From positions 1 to 52,049 of the forward strand of contig JAEEIH010000057.1 in NCBI GenBank assembly GCA_016281275.1: a stretch of 52,049 nt of DNA, in the 5' to 3' direction. Of the stretch, positions 1 through 8,827 are shown one piece after another. The translations under genes were made by a program, and so were the position numbers. The notes under the pieces are model-generated. The model ran no database searches and had not been told where the DNA came from. It saw nothing but the letters and a program-made list of their open reading frames with translations. The stretch's first letter is position 1; the number at the start of each line of letters is the position of its first letter. Origin of the DNA: Lachnospiraceae bacterium (GTDB lineage Bacteria; Bacillota; Clostridia; Lachnospirales; Lachnospiraceae).

Positions 1-361
1 ACATCTTCTCGATAGCCTTAAGTCTTGCTACACGAGCCTTGATGGTCTTGTAGTTGGTGAGCATTCCGCCGAGCCATCTCTCATTAACATAGTACATACC
101 GCAGCGCTCTGCTTCGGTCTTGATGGCATCCTGCGCCTGCTTCTTTGTTCCTACGAAAAGGATCTTGCCGCCGTTTGCAACAATGTCCTTAACTGCGTAG
201 TAAGCTTCGTCCACCTTACCGACAGACTTCTGAAGGTCGATGATGTAGATGCCGTTACGCTCTGTGTAGATGTAAGGAGCCATCTTGGGGTTCCAGCGTC
301 TTGTCTGATGTCCGAAATGAACACCTGCTTCAAGAAGCTGCTTCATGGAAATAACACTCAT
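1..361 (-). CDS. rpsB: 30S ribosomal protein S2, N-terminal part
   Basis: Ribosomal protein S2 of the small subunit. The gene runs leftward and its 3' part lies outside the window, so only about 120 codons are visible. Translation from the ATG at 361 gives [20 protein letters not shown], followed by [12 protein letters not shown] and a VGTKKQAQ segment, all hallmark S2 sequences. A CGGAGGA ribosome-binding site precedes the ATG. In B. subtilis rpsB also directly follows the fla/che operon (after swrB), so its position agrees with the overall synteny. It is separated from the upstream surface genes by a 289-bp spacer with its own candidate promoters, as expected for a highly expressed ribosomal gene. 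Confidence 0.97.
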   Translation of the reverse strand, partial: MSVISMKQLLEAGVHFGHQTRRWNPKMAPYIYTERNGIYIIDLQKSVGKVDEAYYAVKDIVANGGKILFVGTKKQAQDAIKTEAERCGMYYVNERWLGGMLTNYKTIKARVARLKAIEKM

Positions 362-496
362 TTTTTGTTCCTCCGTTTGGTTTGTCTTCCGCATCGGTCT
401 CCGGTCCGGCTGACGAAGCAAAAAACTCCGCACCAAGCCTGATCCTTCCGATACGTGAATGGTTAAAAGTACCGTGCACTGCGCACAGCCTTAGAT

Positions 497-525
497 AATA
501 TAGCACAGCACACGGTTATATGCAA
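497..525 (-). promoter_or_regulatory. candidate sigma-A promoter for rpsB (proximal)
   Basis: On the minus strand TTGCAT (520-525) is followed after exactly 17 bp by TATATT (497-502). Spacing is ideal and both hexamers are near consensus. It would give an rpsB leader of roughly 130 nt. Confidence 0.5.
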
Positions 526-593
526 GTAATTTCTGTTTTCCTATGCAATCCGATTAATTTTCATTATTTAAAAAATATAAAACGCTGATACGG

Positions 594-623
594 ATTATAT
601 TATACCGTTCAATATTTACTCAA
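594..623 (-). promoter_or_regulatory. candidate sigma-A promoter for rpsB (distal)
   Basis: On the minus strand TTGAGT (618-623) lies 18 bp upstream of a perfect TATAAT (594-599); a second overlapping TATAAT occupies 599-604. It would read through the proximal promoter into rpsB. Confidence 0.4.
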
Positions 624-650
624 AAACGATGTTTGCGTTTCTATGTTATG

Positions 651-2639
651 TCAGTGATTCGTTGCAACAAATCTCCTCGCGGAGACTCCGAACACAAGCC
701 AAAAAACAGGGTTCACGGTAATACAGCTGTCATTGATAAGTCCCGCCGTCATAAAAGCTGCGATACCGACTAGCAAACCGATCTCAAATATCCCTGCCTC
801 ATTCTTTATAACACGTTTGAGTCCTTTCATAACCACGATCACAAAAAGCGCAATCATACATAACAGGTACGGCAGTCCGTTCGATATAAATGCCTGAACA
901 TACCAATTGTGCGGTCTGTCGATAACATATTTCATCGAGCCATGGGTATTTAAGAGTCCTACTATCTCGTTCTGTCTGAAATAAAAAGGAAAATTGCCGC
1001 ACCCTTTTCCTATAAACAGCGAATCCGCCATAACGGGAAGCGACTGTGCCCAGATGTACCCGCGCCCCGTCGCAAAGCCGTAAATACTTTCGAGTCCGGT
1101 TACGGCCGGCTGTGTGATGGTATCCTCGAGGATATCGTCCTGTGCGAAGCTCTTAAATCCCGTGTTCGTCATCGCGAACTGAGCCGGTCCGTCGTAACCG
1201 AAACAGAAATATGTCATCTGTCCTTCAGTTGCAATGGTTATCATATCGAAGCGTTCATCATCGGGAGAAAATCCGGGGAGCCGCATTTCAAGTCGTTCAT
1301 TTTCGTAAACAGAATCTTTTCTGCCTTCTATGATCTTCTCCCCGTCCGAAACAATTATACAGTCAATAAAGCTTTCATCGCTGTAAGGACCATCCATATG
1401 TTCAAAAAATTCACGAAGATCAATGCTGCAAACAAGAGTATTCTCTCCGGATTTGAATGTCAGAACCCCATCCGTCAAAGTAGCACTGTCAAGCCTATAG
1501 AGCTTTTCTGATACGGCGGCGGGTCCGCTTTCGTAGATAACGTTATCACCGTTTTTTATTCTTGTTAACGCTGATGCGCCAAAAAAAGTAATTATACATG
1601 ATACGAATGTAACCGCAACAATCGCAAGAGATTTCAGATTTGTTGTGGAATCGCAATTTTGCGCACTTTTGTTACTGTTATTTACAACGTGATCGTTCCT
1701 ACCGTTACCGGTAGCATGAGAAAAAAACCTCCGTTTTGCAAGAGCTTTTATAAGAAGAATGACCGTCATTGCAAGTATCCAGAAAACAACGGCAACCCAT
1801 GATGCCTTCGACGCAGACCCGTAAAGTGCGACACATAAAAGAGCCGATGCAACAATTCTGATCACTCTCAGCCACAACTTCTTCGCTTCTACCGCAAGCG
1901 CGATATCTATAGGAAGAATAAGTGCGGCAAAACCTCCGAGAAAACCGGGATTATTAAACATAAGCGCAGACTGTCCCGTAAAATATTTACTTTCGATGCT
2001 TTCCGCGAGTTCTCTGTACTTTTCGGATGAGATAAGATGCTGAACTAATCTGAATTCGAGTATAGGTTTTACAAAAAGCTCAATACAGCACAGAACACCC
2101 GTTACGATCGATACTGCCACAACGAAATGCTTAAATAATTCGACGCAGTCCTCATTCCTCATATAGTACAATCCGAATATAAAAACAATGACGTATGAAA
2201 GAAGCGCAATCCACCCCTCAAATTCAGTGTGCACACCGCGAAATGCCACTTGAACATTTGATGATAATATCATCGAAAGCGTTGCAAACACGGTCATTAA
2301 GCCGATAAGAGCAAGCGGAACCTTAAGCTTTCCGCAGATTTCCTTATCAAACGGTTCGGGTCGGTCCGAAAATATCCTTTCACCAATAAAAAAGAGCACC
2401 GCAATCGCCGCAAAAGCGGCAATTGCGATCTCTTTTGAAAACAAAGCAATATCACTTATATATCCGTTCTGAGTGACAAAATAATACTGCTCATCCGGAG
2501 TAACCTTCATCACAGTTATTCTTGCAATAAACGGAAACACCGTAAAGAAAACCATCGAAAGTGCGACAAAGATTTTTTCATGTCTTTTTGTGTTCTTGGT
2601 CGCTGCATTAACGGATTTCTTTTTCGATTGATGTTTCAT
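651..2639 (-). CDS. O-antigen ligase / polymerase-like polytopic membrane protein
   Basis: A 662-residue membrane protein with about ten or more hydrophobic segments: near residues 24-44, 64-86, 108-128, 143-163 and 170-190, several between 235 and 300, one after 340, and a C-terminal group at 595-655. Between the last groups is a soluble region of about 190 residues (380-570). Near its C-terminal side is a RPHNWYVQ motif followed by membrane helices, typical of the Wzy/WaaL (O-antigen ligase, PF04932) superfamily, whose members join or polymerise surface glycans outside the membrane. A charged Lys-rich N-terminus precedes the first helix. It starts 12 nt after the LRR gene stop with a GGGG ribosome-binding site, so the two are probably cotranscribed. 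The substrate is not predictable: a cell-surface polysaccharide or a glycosylated surface protein are both possible. Confidence 0.7.
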   Translation of the reverse strand: MKHQSKKKSVNAATKNTKRHEKIFVALSMVFFTVFPFIARITVMKVTPDEQYYFVTQNGYISDIALFSKEIAIAAFAAIAVLFFIGERIFSDRPEPFDKEICGKLKVPLALIGLMTVFATLSMILSSNVQVAFRGVHTEFEGWIALLSYVIVFIFGLYYMRNEDCVELFKHFVVAVSIVTGVLCCIELFVKPILEFRLVQHLISSEKYRELAESIESKYFTGQSALMFNNPGFLGGFAALILPIDIALAVEAKKLWLRVIRIVASALLCVALYGSASKASWVAVVFWILAMTVILLIKALAKRRFFSHATGNGRNDHVVNNSNKSAQNCDSTTNLKSLAIVAVTFVSCIITFFGASALTRIKNGDNVIYESGPAAVSEKLYRLDSATLTDGVLTFKSGENTLVCSIDLREFFEHMDGPYSDESFIDCIIVSDGEKIIEGRKDSVYENERLEMRLPGFSPDDERFDMITIATEGQMTYFCFGYDGPAQFAMTNTGFKSFAQDDILEDTITQPAVTGLESIYGFATGRGYIWAQSLPVMADSLFIGKGCGNFPFYFRQNEIVGLLNTHGSMKYVIDRPHNWYVQAFISNGLPYLLCMIALFVIVVMKGLKRVIKNEAGIFEIGLLVGIAAFMTAGLINDSCITVNPVFWLVFGVSARRFVATNH

Positions 2640-2651
2640 TGTATTTCCCCG

Positions 2652-4571
2652 TTATTTTACCGTTACTTTAGTCGTATAAGTCTTTGTGGTACCGTCGGGC
2701 AGCTCACACTTGACCTTGATGGTCGCCGTTCCCTTCTTTACCGGCGAAAGCTTACCTGTCTTCTTGTTGACCTTACATACAGACTTGTTTTTCGAGGTGA
2801 ACGACACCTTAACATAGATATTTGTTCCTTCGTGAAGTGGCGTAAATGCCGATACCGTTTTAAGTCCGCGTGGAACCGTATATGCTATCGATTCATTCTT
2901 ATCTTTCTTCTTGAGCTGGATGTTGTCGTCAACAACAATTTTCCTCAAAATATCCTTACTCGAATCGGCAAATTCGTAAGAAATGTGATTCCACCATGTG
3001 TTATCATTATAATCTCCTATTATTTTCGCAGCCACGGTTCCGCAATCGACTTTGGCCGTTTCAATATACCAGAGTTCCTGAATATCCCTGACGGTTCCGG
3101 GTAATTCGATATTTACCTTATTGTCATACCGGGTATCTGTATCGGGGTCATAATAATCCCTGGCTCCGAAGGCATAATAACCGATAGTTATACACCCTCT
3201 CGCAACACTGATATCTTTTTTGTTCTTGGGTATGCTGTAAAGGAAATCCCAATCTTTTGAATACAGACATCCGCCCTTGGATGAATACCATTTATTCGTC
3301 TTGTCAACCGTATATTTCTCAATGGAGTGCGACGAAGCATAAGCCAGACTGTAATCGCTTATATACCAAATACTTTCGGGGAAATTGATACTTTTAAGTT
3401 TCTTACACTGTGAAGTATCGCAATCAAATACCGTCATACCATCGGGAAGATCGAGTGTTTTAAATGCGCATCCGTTAATAGCCGAATATGCGATCGTCAG
3501 ACAATTAAATTCAAGATTAAGAGCCGTTCTTGTTTTGGGATAATACAACAAACTGCTGTAATCCGATCTGTAAACCGCACCGTTCGACACGGTGATTTCG
3601 GAGTTGTAACCGTTTTCAAGGCTGATCACACCGTTATAACCGCCAAATGCATTGTCATCAATATAGCAGACCGATGACGGGATTTCGATCGAGGCTGCGC
3701 CGAGTCCTTCAAATGCATATTTGTAAATGCATATAAGACCTTTGGGAAGCTTGAGTTTCTTGACATTTGTAGCTCCGGCCAAAGCACCGGATTCAAGTAA
3801 TTCCACGGAGTCGGGAATATTGATGCTTGTTGCCGCATAAGCCATGGTGAGCGCTCCGGAAAGGATTGCCTTTGTACCCGGTTTTACATTGATCTCTTTC
3901 CTGTCAGAAGCTGCGAGCCAAAGGTTGTCATATTCATAAACGCTCTCTTCGTATATTGAATATTTGGGGTTGTCGGGGCTTATTGAAACACCTTTGTAAC
4001 TGTCGCAATACATATAGCTGACGGTTGAAGGGATCGTCAAAGTTACGTTCGGACATCCCCACATCGTAAAATCGGAAAGCCCGTCATTAAGCTTGACAGT
4101 CTTGAGGTTTTCACAATAATCAATGATAAGTGTTGATACATTTGACGGAACATCAAGTGTTTCTCCGCCGAAATCGTACAGATTTACTTGCGAAACGCTC
4201 TTCGGGATAACGAGTTCCTTGAGCTTCGGTGCACCGCTGATGTAGAGATAATCAAGAGTTGACGGAAGACTGATCTCTTCAAGATCCTCAGCCCCCCAGA
4301 TGCTTACTCTCTTAATTCCTTTTTCAACAGTAACGGATGTTACTCCTTTTTCATTAAGACCGATACTTACTTCATCTGTTTCGTCGTAAGGGATCGTCAG
4401 AGACGAAGGCGGATTAAGTACATCGCAGATGTATCCGTAATACTCATCGTAAACAAATTCCGTTTCGGCTTCCGCTGCCCTTACACGGGTGACATCGGGT
4501 ACGACAAAAACCTCAAATGCCATCGCCAGAAAAGTGAGGAAAGCGACCGCTTTTCTGATAGATCTTCTCAT
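2652..4571 (-). CDS. secreted BspA-type leucine-rich-repeat protein with C-terminal Ig-like domain
   Basis: A 639-residue protein starting with a signal peptide (MRRSIRK, then a hydrophobic stretch ending near residue 32 at RAAEA). The body carries repeated LRR_5/BspA units, such as SINIPDSVELLESGALAG and SIEIPSSVCYIDDNAFGG. The C-terminal 90 residues contain a Big_2-like unit (SKNKSVCKVNKKTGKLSPV then KGTATIKVKC). No LPXTG or transmembrane anchor is seen at the end. BspA-type proteins in gut and oral bacteria act in adhesion; the ligand here is unknown. A strong AGGAGG site precedes the ATG, and a likely promoter sits in the 178-bp upstream spacer, so the gene may be expressed separately from the motility genes. 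Confidence 0.85.
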   Translation of the reverse strand: MRRSIRKAVAFLTFLAMAFEVFVVPDVTRVRAAEAETEFVYDEYYGYICDVLNPPSSLTIPYDETDEVSIGLNEKGVTSVTVEKGIKRVSIWGAEDLEEISLPSTLDYLYISGAPKLKELVIPKSVSQVNLYDFGGETLDVPSNVSTLIIDYCENLKTVKLNDGLSDFTMWGCPNVTLTIPSTVSYMYCDSYKGVSISPDNPKYSIYEESVYEYDNLWLAASDRKEINVKPGTKAILSGALTMAYAATSINIPDSVELLESGALAGATNVKKLKLPKGLICIYKYAFEGLGAASIEIPSSVCYIDDNAFGGYNGVISLENGYNSEITVSNGAVYRSDYSSLLYYPKTRTALNLEFNCLTIAYSAINGCAFKTLDLPDGMTVFDCDTSQCKKLKSINFPESIWYISDYSLAYASSHSIEKYTVDKTNKWYSSKGGCLYSKDWDFLYSIPKNKKDISVARGCITIGYYAFGARDYYDPDTDTRYDNKVNIELPGTVRDIQELWYIETAKVDCGTVAAKIIGDYNDNTWWNHISYEFADSSKDILRKIVVDDNIQLKKKDKNESIAYTVPRGLKTVSAFTPLHEGTNIYVKVSFTSKNKSVCKVNKKTGKLSPVKKGTATIKVKCELPDGTTKTYTTKVTVK

Positions 4572-4645
4572 GTTATTTCCTCCTGATATAGAAGTTTATG
4601 TTCACAACCGAGTGTGACATTTCTCAGTCATCATACCACACCGGT

Positions 4646-4674
4646 GTTACACCTCTTTCACGAATATATGTCAA
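4646..4674 (-). promoter_or_regulatory. candidate promoter upstream of the LRR gene
   Basis: On the minus strand a perfect TTGACA (4669-4674) is followed after 17 bp by TGTAAC (4646-4651), a weak -10. The -10 lies inside a GGTGT-A-ACACC inverted repeat that could be an operator. A further TATGAT occurs downstream (minus-strand sense) near 4631-4636. The spacer 4572-4749 holds nothing else recognisable. Confidence 0.4.
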
Positions 4675-4749
4675 TTGTGTTTCTTTTTGTATAAGCTTTT
4701 TTCATTTTATATATGCTTTATTACTTTCAGGTATAACCATTTTTATCTT

Positions 4750-5691
4750 TTATTTCTTCGAGGTAACCGCAACAGCTATATCTTTATAATCCGCTTCTTT
4801 TTTTATTTTGAATGTTCCGGTCTGTATCCTTGAAGCATATCCGTTTTTGACGATATATTTGTTTAAATCCTTAGACGAATCGGCAGCACCCGCTTTAGCC
4901 AGCGCATCGCTCAGGATTTCCGAAGTACATCCGCCTTTGATCGTTACAGTAAAGGATCCGTCCGAATTTGCAGACACACTTACCTTACTGCTGTTTGAGT
5001 CAGCGCCCGGTTTCGGAGCCGGTGTCGGCGTCGCTGTGGGCGTCGCTGTCGGAGCAGGTGTGGGCGTCGCTGTCGGAGCAGGTGTGGGCGTCGCCGTCGG
5101 AGCAGGTGTGGGCGTCGCTGTCGGAGCCGGTGTCGGAGTTGCTGTCGGAGCCGGTGTCGGAGTTGCTGTCGGAGCTGGTGTCGGAGTCGCTGTCGGAGAC
5201 GGTGTCGGAGTCGCTGTCGGAGCCGGTGTCGGCGTTACCGTCGGAGCCGGTGTCGGTGTTACCGTCGGAGCCGGTGTCGGTGTCAGTTCCGGAGTTCCCG
5301 ACGTCTCAGATACGCTTTTCTCCCCGGAATCACCGGCCGTCTCCAAATCGTTTTCAACATCAGTTGCATCCGTTATATCCGACCCGTCAACAGCTTCGGA
5401 TGCATTTGAATTATCCGATGGGTTTGTCAGTCTTGGTTCGGAATCACTCTCGTCCGCAGGTATCGCAGCCGCTGTACCATCGCCTTGGGGTTCCGGATTC
5501 ACATTTGGCGTGTTCTTCTCGGCGTTTCCGAGAAGACTTGACACTTTGCTGTCATTTATCTGTTTATTGACACTTTCCTGTAGCTGTGTGATCTCTTCAA
5601 ATTCGAGATTCGGAATAATGATCACGGTAAAAACAAAAACCGCAAACAGGATACCTATCCCAATGCCTCTCATGTAATATTTCAGTTTCAT
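4750..5691 (-). CDS. membrane-anchored MltG/YceG-like domain protein with Pro/Thr repeat stalk
   Basis: A 313-residue protein from the ATG at 5691 ([11 protein letters not shown]), chosen because GAGGAGG lies 8 nt upstream; a longer reading from 5754 has no such site. One transmembrane segment (about residues 8-29) is followed by an acidic Ser/Thr/Asp-rich region and a long stalk of PTPAPTAT repeats (about residues 136-226). The last 75 residues ([16 protein letters not shown], then [20 protein letters not shown] and a YKDIAVAVT end) resemble the small LysM-like N-terminal part of MltG/YceG endolytic transglycosylases. The catalytic domain itself is absent. The layout suggests a wall-spanning anchor or peptidoglycan-contact protein. 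Its leader carries the motif found also before fliM, cheA and fliG. Confidence 0.7.
   Translation of the reverse strand: MKLKYYMRGIGIGILFAVFVFTVIIIPNLEFEEITQLQESVNKQINDSKVSSLLGNAEKNTPNVNPEPQGDGTAAAIPADESDSEPRLTNPSDNSNASEAVDGSDITDATDVENDLETAGDSGEKSVSETSGTPELTPTPAPTVTPTPAPTVTPTPAPTATPTPSPTATPTPAPTATPTPAPTATPTPAPTATPTPAPTATPTPAPTATPTPAPTATPTATPTPAPKPGADSNSSKVSVSANSDGSFTVTIKGGCTSEILSDALAKAGAADSSKDLNKYIVKNGYASRIQTGTFKIKKEADYKDIAVAVTSKK
5021..5283 (-). repeat. tandem repeat array encoding (PTPAPTAT)n stalk
   Basis: Tandem 18- and 24-bp GC-rich units (plus-strand text such as gtcggagcaggtgtgggcgt) encode an alternating Pro/Thr/Ala stalk. Adjacent units in the 5041-5100 part are identical at DNA level, indicating recent slippage or recombination and likely length variation between strains. 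The array also opens a long spurious reading frame on the opposite strand. Confidence 0.85.
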
Positions 5692-5717
5692 GCCGGAATC
5701 TCCTCCTCGGAAGCTTT

Positions 5718-5744
5718 TTATCCGCTTCTCTTTTCTTGCCCGAA
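5718..5744 (-). promoter_or_regulatory. conserved leader motif, copy upstream of the MltG-like gene
   Basis: Minus-strand GGGCAAGAAAAGAGAAGCGG, about 50 nt before the ATG at 5691. It matches copies upstream of fliM, cheA and fliG. Its GAAGC can pair with GCTTC just downstream, forming a small hairpin before the GAGGAGG ribosome-binding site. Confidence 0.45.
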
Positions 5745-5754
5745 CGACGGGCAT

Positions 5755-6789
5755 TTATCTGCAGTACAGGTCGATGATCAGTTTGACCTCTCCCTGTCCC
5801 ATCTGAAGGAGTCTTGAAATCTCCGTGACGGACTTGTTTTGTCTGTACAATGCTATGATTTCATCGTTTCGCGAAAGCATCCTGGTATCTCTTGAATCGG
5901 TAGCCTTAACTGATTCCCATCCGCCCTTTCTTGTTGTTTCGGACTTCACCGACGAAGAAGTTTTTGATGTCGCCGTCGATGCTTTTACTGTTTTTGCTGT
6001 TTTGGATTCTTTCGAAGTTCTTGGCGCCTTTACGTTTTTTGGGGGGACCTTATCGTAAGATTCAGCGAGGTCTCCGACCGGTTCCGGAATTATTACCGTA
6101 TCATGCTCATCAAACATTCCGGATTCCGCAAATGTCTCGGTTTCTCCGGACGTTTCGGATTTCAAATCTTTTTCGGACATCCCAAACGCCTCGGGTTCGT
6201 CAGTCTCTCCCTTAACGTCAAAATCTTCCGTAACATTTTTTTCCGGTGTCTGATCTTTTTGTGCTTCAAGTTTTATCCGGGCCTTCTCGTTTTCAAGCTC
6301 GATACGGGTTTTTTCCTTTTCTTCCTCAAGCCGTGCTCTGAGTTTTTCCATCTCTTCCCGTAAACTTTCTTTTGTTTCAGCGTCCTCTTTTTCTTCCATA
6401 AGAACCCTTTCACATTCAGTCTTAAGGACATTCATGCGATCGGTCATTTCTTTGAGTTCTTTTTCTTTATCGCAAAGCATTTGATAAAGGAATACTACCT
6501 CCTTGTGATCGGCTTCAATTTTTTCGATCACCTGATCGGAGTATTCCCCTACCGCAATAATCTTATCATTTGAAAGTGCCTCGAGTTTATCTTGCGCATC
6601 GGCAATTATCCTGCCTGCCTCACCGTTTATGTTCTGCTTTAAGTCCTCGCTGATCTTGGCAAGTTTTTCGGGATCATCGATCGGATTTTGTGAATCCTTA
6701 TCCGCTTGCGAATTACGGTCAATGATAAAACAGCTTACTACGATGAACGCTATACCGAGTATCAATAGAATTATCTCTAATGCTGTCAT
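5755..6789 (-). CDS. DUF6115-type membrane-anchored coiled-coil protein, possible SwrB counterpart
   Basis: A 344-residue protein with one N-terminal transmembrane helix (residues 3-24), then a long charged coiled coil (about 85-180, rich in EKEKEL and EEMEKL patterns), a low-complexity Ser/Thr/Lys region, and a compact C-terminal helix-turn-helix-like end (NDEIIALYRQNKSVTEISRL, ending GEVKLIIDLYCR). That tail is the DUF6115 signature. B. subtilis SwrB, which aids flagellar basal-body assembly, is also an N-terminally anchored protein encoded between sigD and rpsB, so I infer a similar role. It lies 12 nt after the preceding small gene, with a GAGGAAAG ribosome-binding site. Confidence 0.65.
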   Translation of the reverse strand: MTALEIILLILGIAFIVVSCFIIDRNSQADKDSQNPIDDPEKLAKISEDLKQNINGEAGRIIADAQDKLEALSNDKIIAVGEYSDQVIEKIEADHKEVVFLYQMLCDKEKELKEMTDRMNVLKTECERVLMEEKEDAETKESLREEMEKLRARLEEEKEKTRIELENEKARIKLEAQKDQTPEKNVTEDFDVKGETDEPEAFGMSEKDLKSETSGETETFAESGMFDEHDTVIIPEPVGDLAESYDKVPPKNVKAPRTSKESKTAKTVKASTATSKTSSSVKSETTRKGGWESVKATDSRDTRMLSRNDEIIALYRQNKSVTEISRLLQMGQGEVKLIIDLYCR

Positions 6790-6801
6790 ACGGTTCTTTC
6801 C

Positions 6802-7116
6802 TCAGATTCGGATATCTATGCCGTCTGCGCCGACATATCCTTCCTTTTCCTTCTTTCCCTGCTCTTCTTCCTTTTTCTTATGACCTCCCGAAGGTTCATA
6901 TCCCTGACCGTTACCCTCAGTTCCGTCATAACGGTATTCGGGACTGTCGGTCTCGTCCATCCTCACCGTCTTCTGACTGTTAGCCATCGTCTCATTATCA
7001 AAATGCTGCATCCCGTTAATATGCTGACTGTTGTCACGAACAACCTCACCATGACGCTGCATGGCTGCTGCATCGGATTTCGGGATCATCGAATACATTT
7101 CAATGGGTGATATCAT
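6802..7116 (-). CDS. small hydrophilic protein of unknown function
   Basis: 104 residues from the ATG at 7116 (MISPIEMYSMIPKSDAAAMQ); this start has AGGAGGAGGT just upstream, whereas a longer reading from 7158 has no ribosome-binding site. I do not recognise a domain. The N-terminal 45 residues look ordered (helical, with SDAAAMQRHGE), and the rest is a low-complexity Glu/Lys/Gly tail ending VGADGIDIRI. There is no signal peptide or membrane segment. It lies between fapA and the DUF6115 gene, so a motility-linked role is a guess from position only. Confidence 0.7.
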   Translation of the reverse strand: MISPIEMYSMIPKSDAAAMQRHGEVVRDNSQHINGMQHFDNETMANSQKTVRMDETDSPEYRYDGTEGNGQGYEPSGGHKKKEEEQGKKEKEGYVGADGIDIRI

Positions 7117-7185
7117 AGAACACCTCCTCCTGTAAAGCCGTTTCTGACCGCTTTCCACATTCTATGGCTCACGCTTAAACAAAAA

Positions 7186-8778
7186 TCAATACCCCTTAAC
7201 TCTGACATCGGCGCCGTCACGAACAAGTCTGCAGTGCTTTGTCTCCGACCTGATGAAAGTCGAAACATTCGAAACCGTGACTTTACATCCCGGATAAATG
7301 ACATCATCGATGAGGATGTAACCACCTACCGAATTATCAAGCTCTTCATATATCTTGTTTATCCTGTCCGTAATCGAAATAAGCTTATTTTCAAGATCTT
7401 TTTTATTCGCCGACAAAGTCTGGAACTGTGCGAGCTTCTCGGGCGTCAGTGTCTCTCTGTCCTTTATCTTTTTTGAAATAAAGAAAATGATCTTCGAAGC
7501 TCTGTCGATCTGTTCTTCAAAGCTTTTCTTTTCCTGCTCGAGCCTCTTTGCCTCCTCGGTAAGAGCGATATTAACACCAACTTCTATATTTGTATTGGTA
7601 CCCATGATCGAGCCTGCTGTCTTCGCCTCGATATATTTACCCGATCGTATTGAGCCTCCGGTGATAAAACCCTTCTTTCCGCGAACAAGAATCTCCCCGC
7701 CGGCGGATACCTTACTGTGCATGATCGACTCGGTCTGTATAAAACCTCCCGCAACAACCTCGGCGCTTTCGATAAATCTCGAAACAATATTGGTTCCGGC
7801 CTTCAATACGCCGCGGCTCATGCCCTGAATGCCGCGCTTTAGTACTATCTGACCATCGGCTTCAAGAATGGCGCCCTCGACAATACCGTTAACGATAATG
7901 TCACCGTTAGCGGTAACCTTATATCCCGTATTTACATTACCCGCAATTTCAACATTGCCGTTATAGGTGATGTCTCCGGTCGAAGCATCAACGTTTGCCG
8001 GAACGGTATAAGTATCAAGCACGAAGATCTGACCGTCAACGAGCGATGCATGTCCGTTGCAATTACAATAAAGATTAAGACCGTCCGGAGAAAGATGCGT
8101 ATTCTTGCTCTGACGAAGGAATTTAACCTGAACTTTTTTGGGGTTGATCGGTCTGCCCATGACATCGGTTCCGGGCTTCCCGTGAACGGCCGGCGTCAAG
8201 GTTGCAAGGCACTGATCCTTTTCAACAAGAGAAACATTATCAAGCTGATGAAAATCAACCGAACCATCCTCATTTTGTTTGGGCTTTCTTGAAAGATCGG
8301 TATTAAAATGGTAAGTAATGACGGCATCACTACCCTCTTCAGGTAATTCTGCCTCAGCGAATATATAAGATGTACAATATTTTCTGTCTTTAAGGAAAAG
8401 CCCAATAGCCTCCTCATCGATACCGAACTTGACACCCTGGCGGCCGAGCTGGTAAATAATATCGTCCTTTGAAAGAAGTCTTCCTCCCGTCGAAGGCGGA
8501 TAAAAACGCGCAATGGCACTTAATGCCTCACCTGTCATGGACACAAACACGGTCTCGTCAATATTTCCGAGCTGAAGAGTTGTAAGTCTGACCTCCTTGG
8601 GATCGGTACAATTCTTGACTACATCATAAACAACGTTCTTCTCATAATCGATGTTAAATCCATCAAGGTATCTGGTTACTTCTACCGGATCGACAGCATT
8701 ACCCATGTCTTCCGGCGGATAAACCATTAAATAAGCGCCGTCTTTCCTTTTGTCGAGTTTAAAATAGCCGTTTGTCAT
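7186..8778 (-). CDS. FapA family protein (DUF342)
   Basis: A 530-residue protein with the FapA/DUF342 layout: an N-terminal mixed domain (1-200), a central right-handed beta-helix-like region with repeating G-x-I/V units (about 250-400; AGNVNTGYKVTANGDIIVNG, VSAGGEILVRG, GSIRSGKYIEAKTAGS), and a C-terminal coiled coil (about 405-470) ending in a small beta domain. FapA-type proteins occur widely in flagellar gene clusters and polar-localisation contexts, and a role as a c-di-GMP- or envelope-linked scaffold has been proposed, but the biochemical function is unsettled. It follows fliA by 49 nt, and the spacer contains an AGGCAAGAG stretch partly resembling the leader motif. Cytoplasmic; no signal peptide. 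Confidence 0.85.
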   Translation of the reverse strand: MTNGYFKLDKRKDGAYLMVYPPEDMGNAVDPVEVTRYLDGFNIDYEKNVVYDVVKNCTDPKEVRLTTLQLGNIDETVFVSMTGEALSAIARFYPPSTGGRLLSKDDIIYQLGRQGVKFGIDEEAIGLFLKDRKYCTSYIFAEAELPEEGSDAVITYHFNTDLSRKPKQNEDGSVDFHQLDNVSLVEKDQCLATLTPAVHGKPGTDVMGRPINPKKVQVKFLRQSKNTHLSPDGLNLYCNCNGHASLVDGQIFVLDTYTVPANVDASTGDITYNGNVEIAGNVNTGYKVTANGDIIVNGIVEGAILEADGQIVLKRGIQGMSRGVLKAGTNIVSRFIESAEVVAGGFIQTESIMHSKVSAGGEILVRGKKGFITGGSIRSGKYIEAKTAGSIMGTNTNIEVGVNIALTEEAKRLEQEKKSFEEQIDRASKIIFFISKKIKDRETLTPEKLAQFQTLSANKKDLENKLISITDRINKIYEELDNSVGGYILIDDVIYPGCKVTVSNVSTFIRSETKHCRLVRDGADVRVKGY

Positions 8779-8827
8779 AGTTATTGTTCCCCCTCTTGCC
8801 TATGATAATAACGCGGTTGTCGCTCCC

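Larger units (their letters stand above)
362..650 (-). other. rpsB leader and promoter spacer
   Basis: No gene is seen in this 289-bp stretch between the membrane-protein gene and rpsB. It holds two candidate sigma-A promoters and leaves an rpsB leader of about 130 to 230 nt. The leader contains short complementary segments (for example around 474-486, gtgcactgcgcac) that could fold. An S2 autoregulatory leader is possible but no known family is recognised here. A short AAACG/CGTTT hairpin near 620-640 could be a weak terminator for the gene ending at 651. Confidence 0.5.

Noticed and set aside
4808..5677. 289-codon plus-strand frame with VGVAVGAG repeats
   Set aside because: It is the antisense shadow of the Pro/Thr repeat of the MltG-like gene; no ribosome-binding site and no independent domain.
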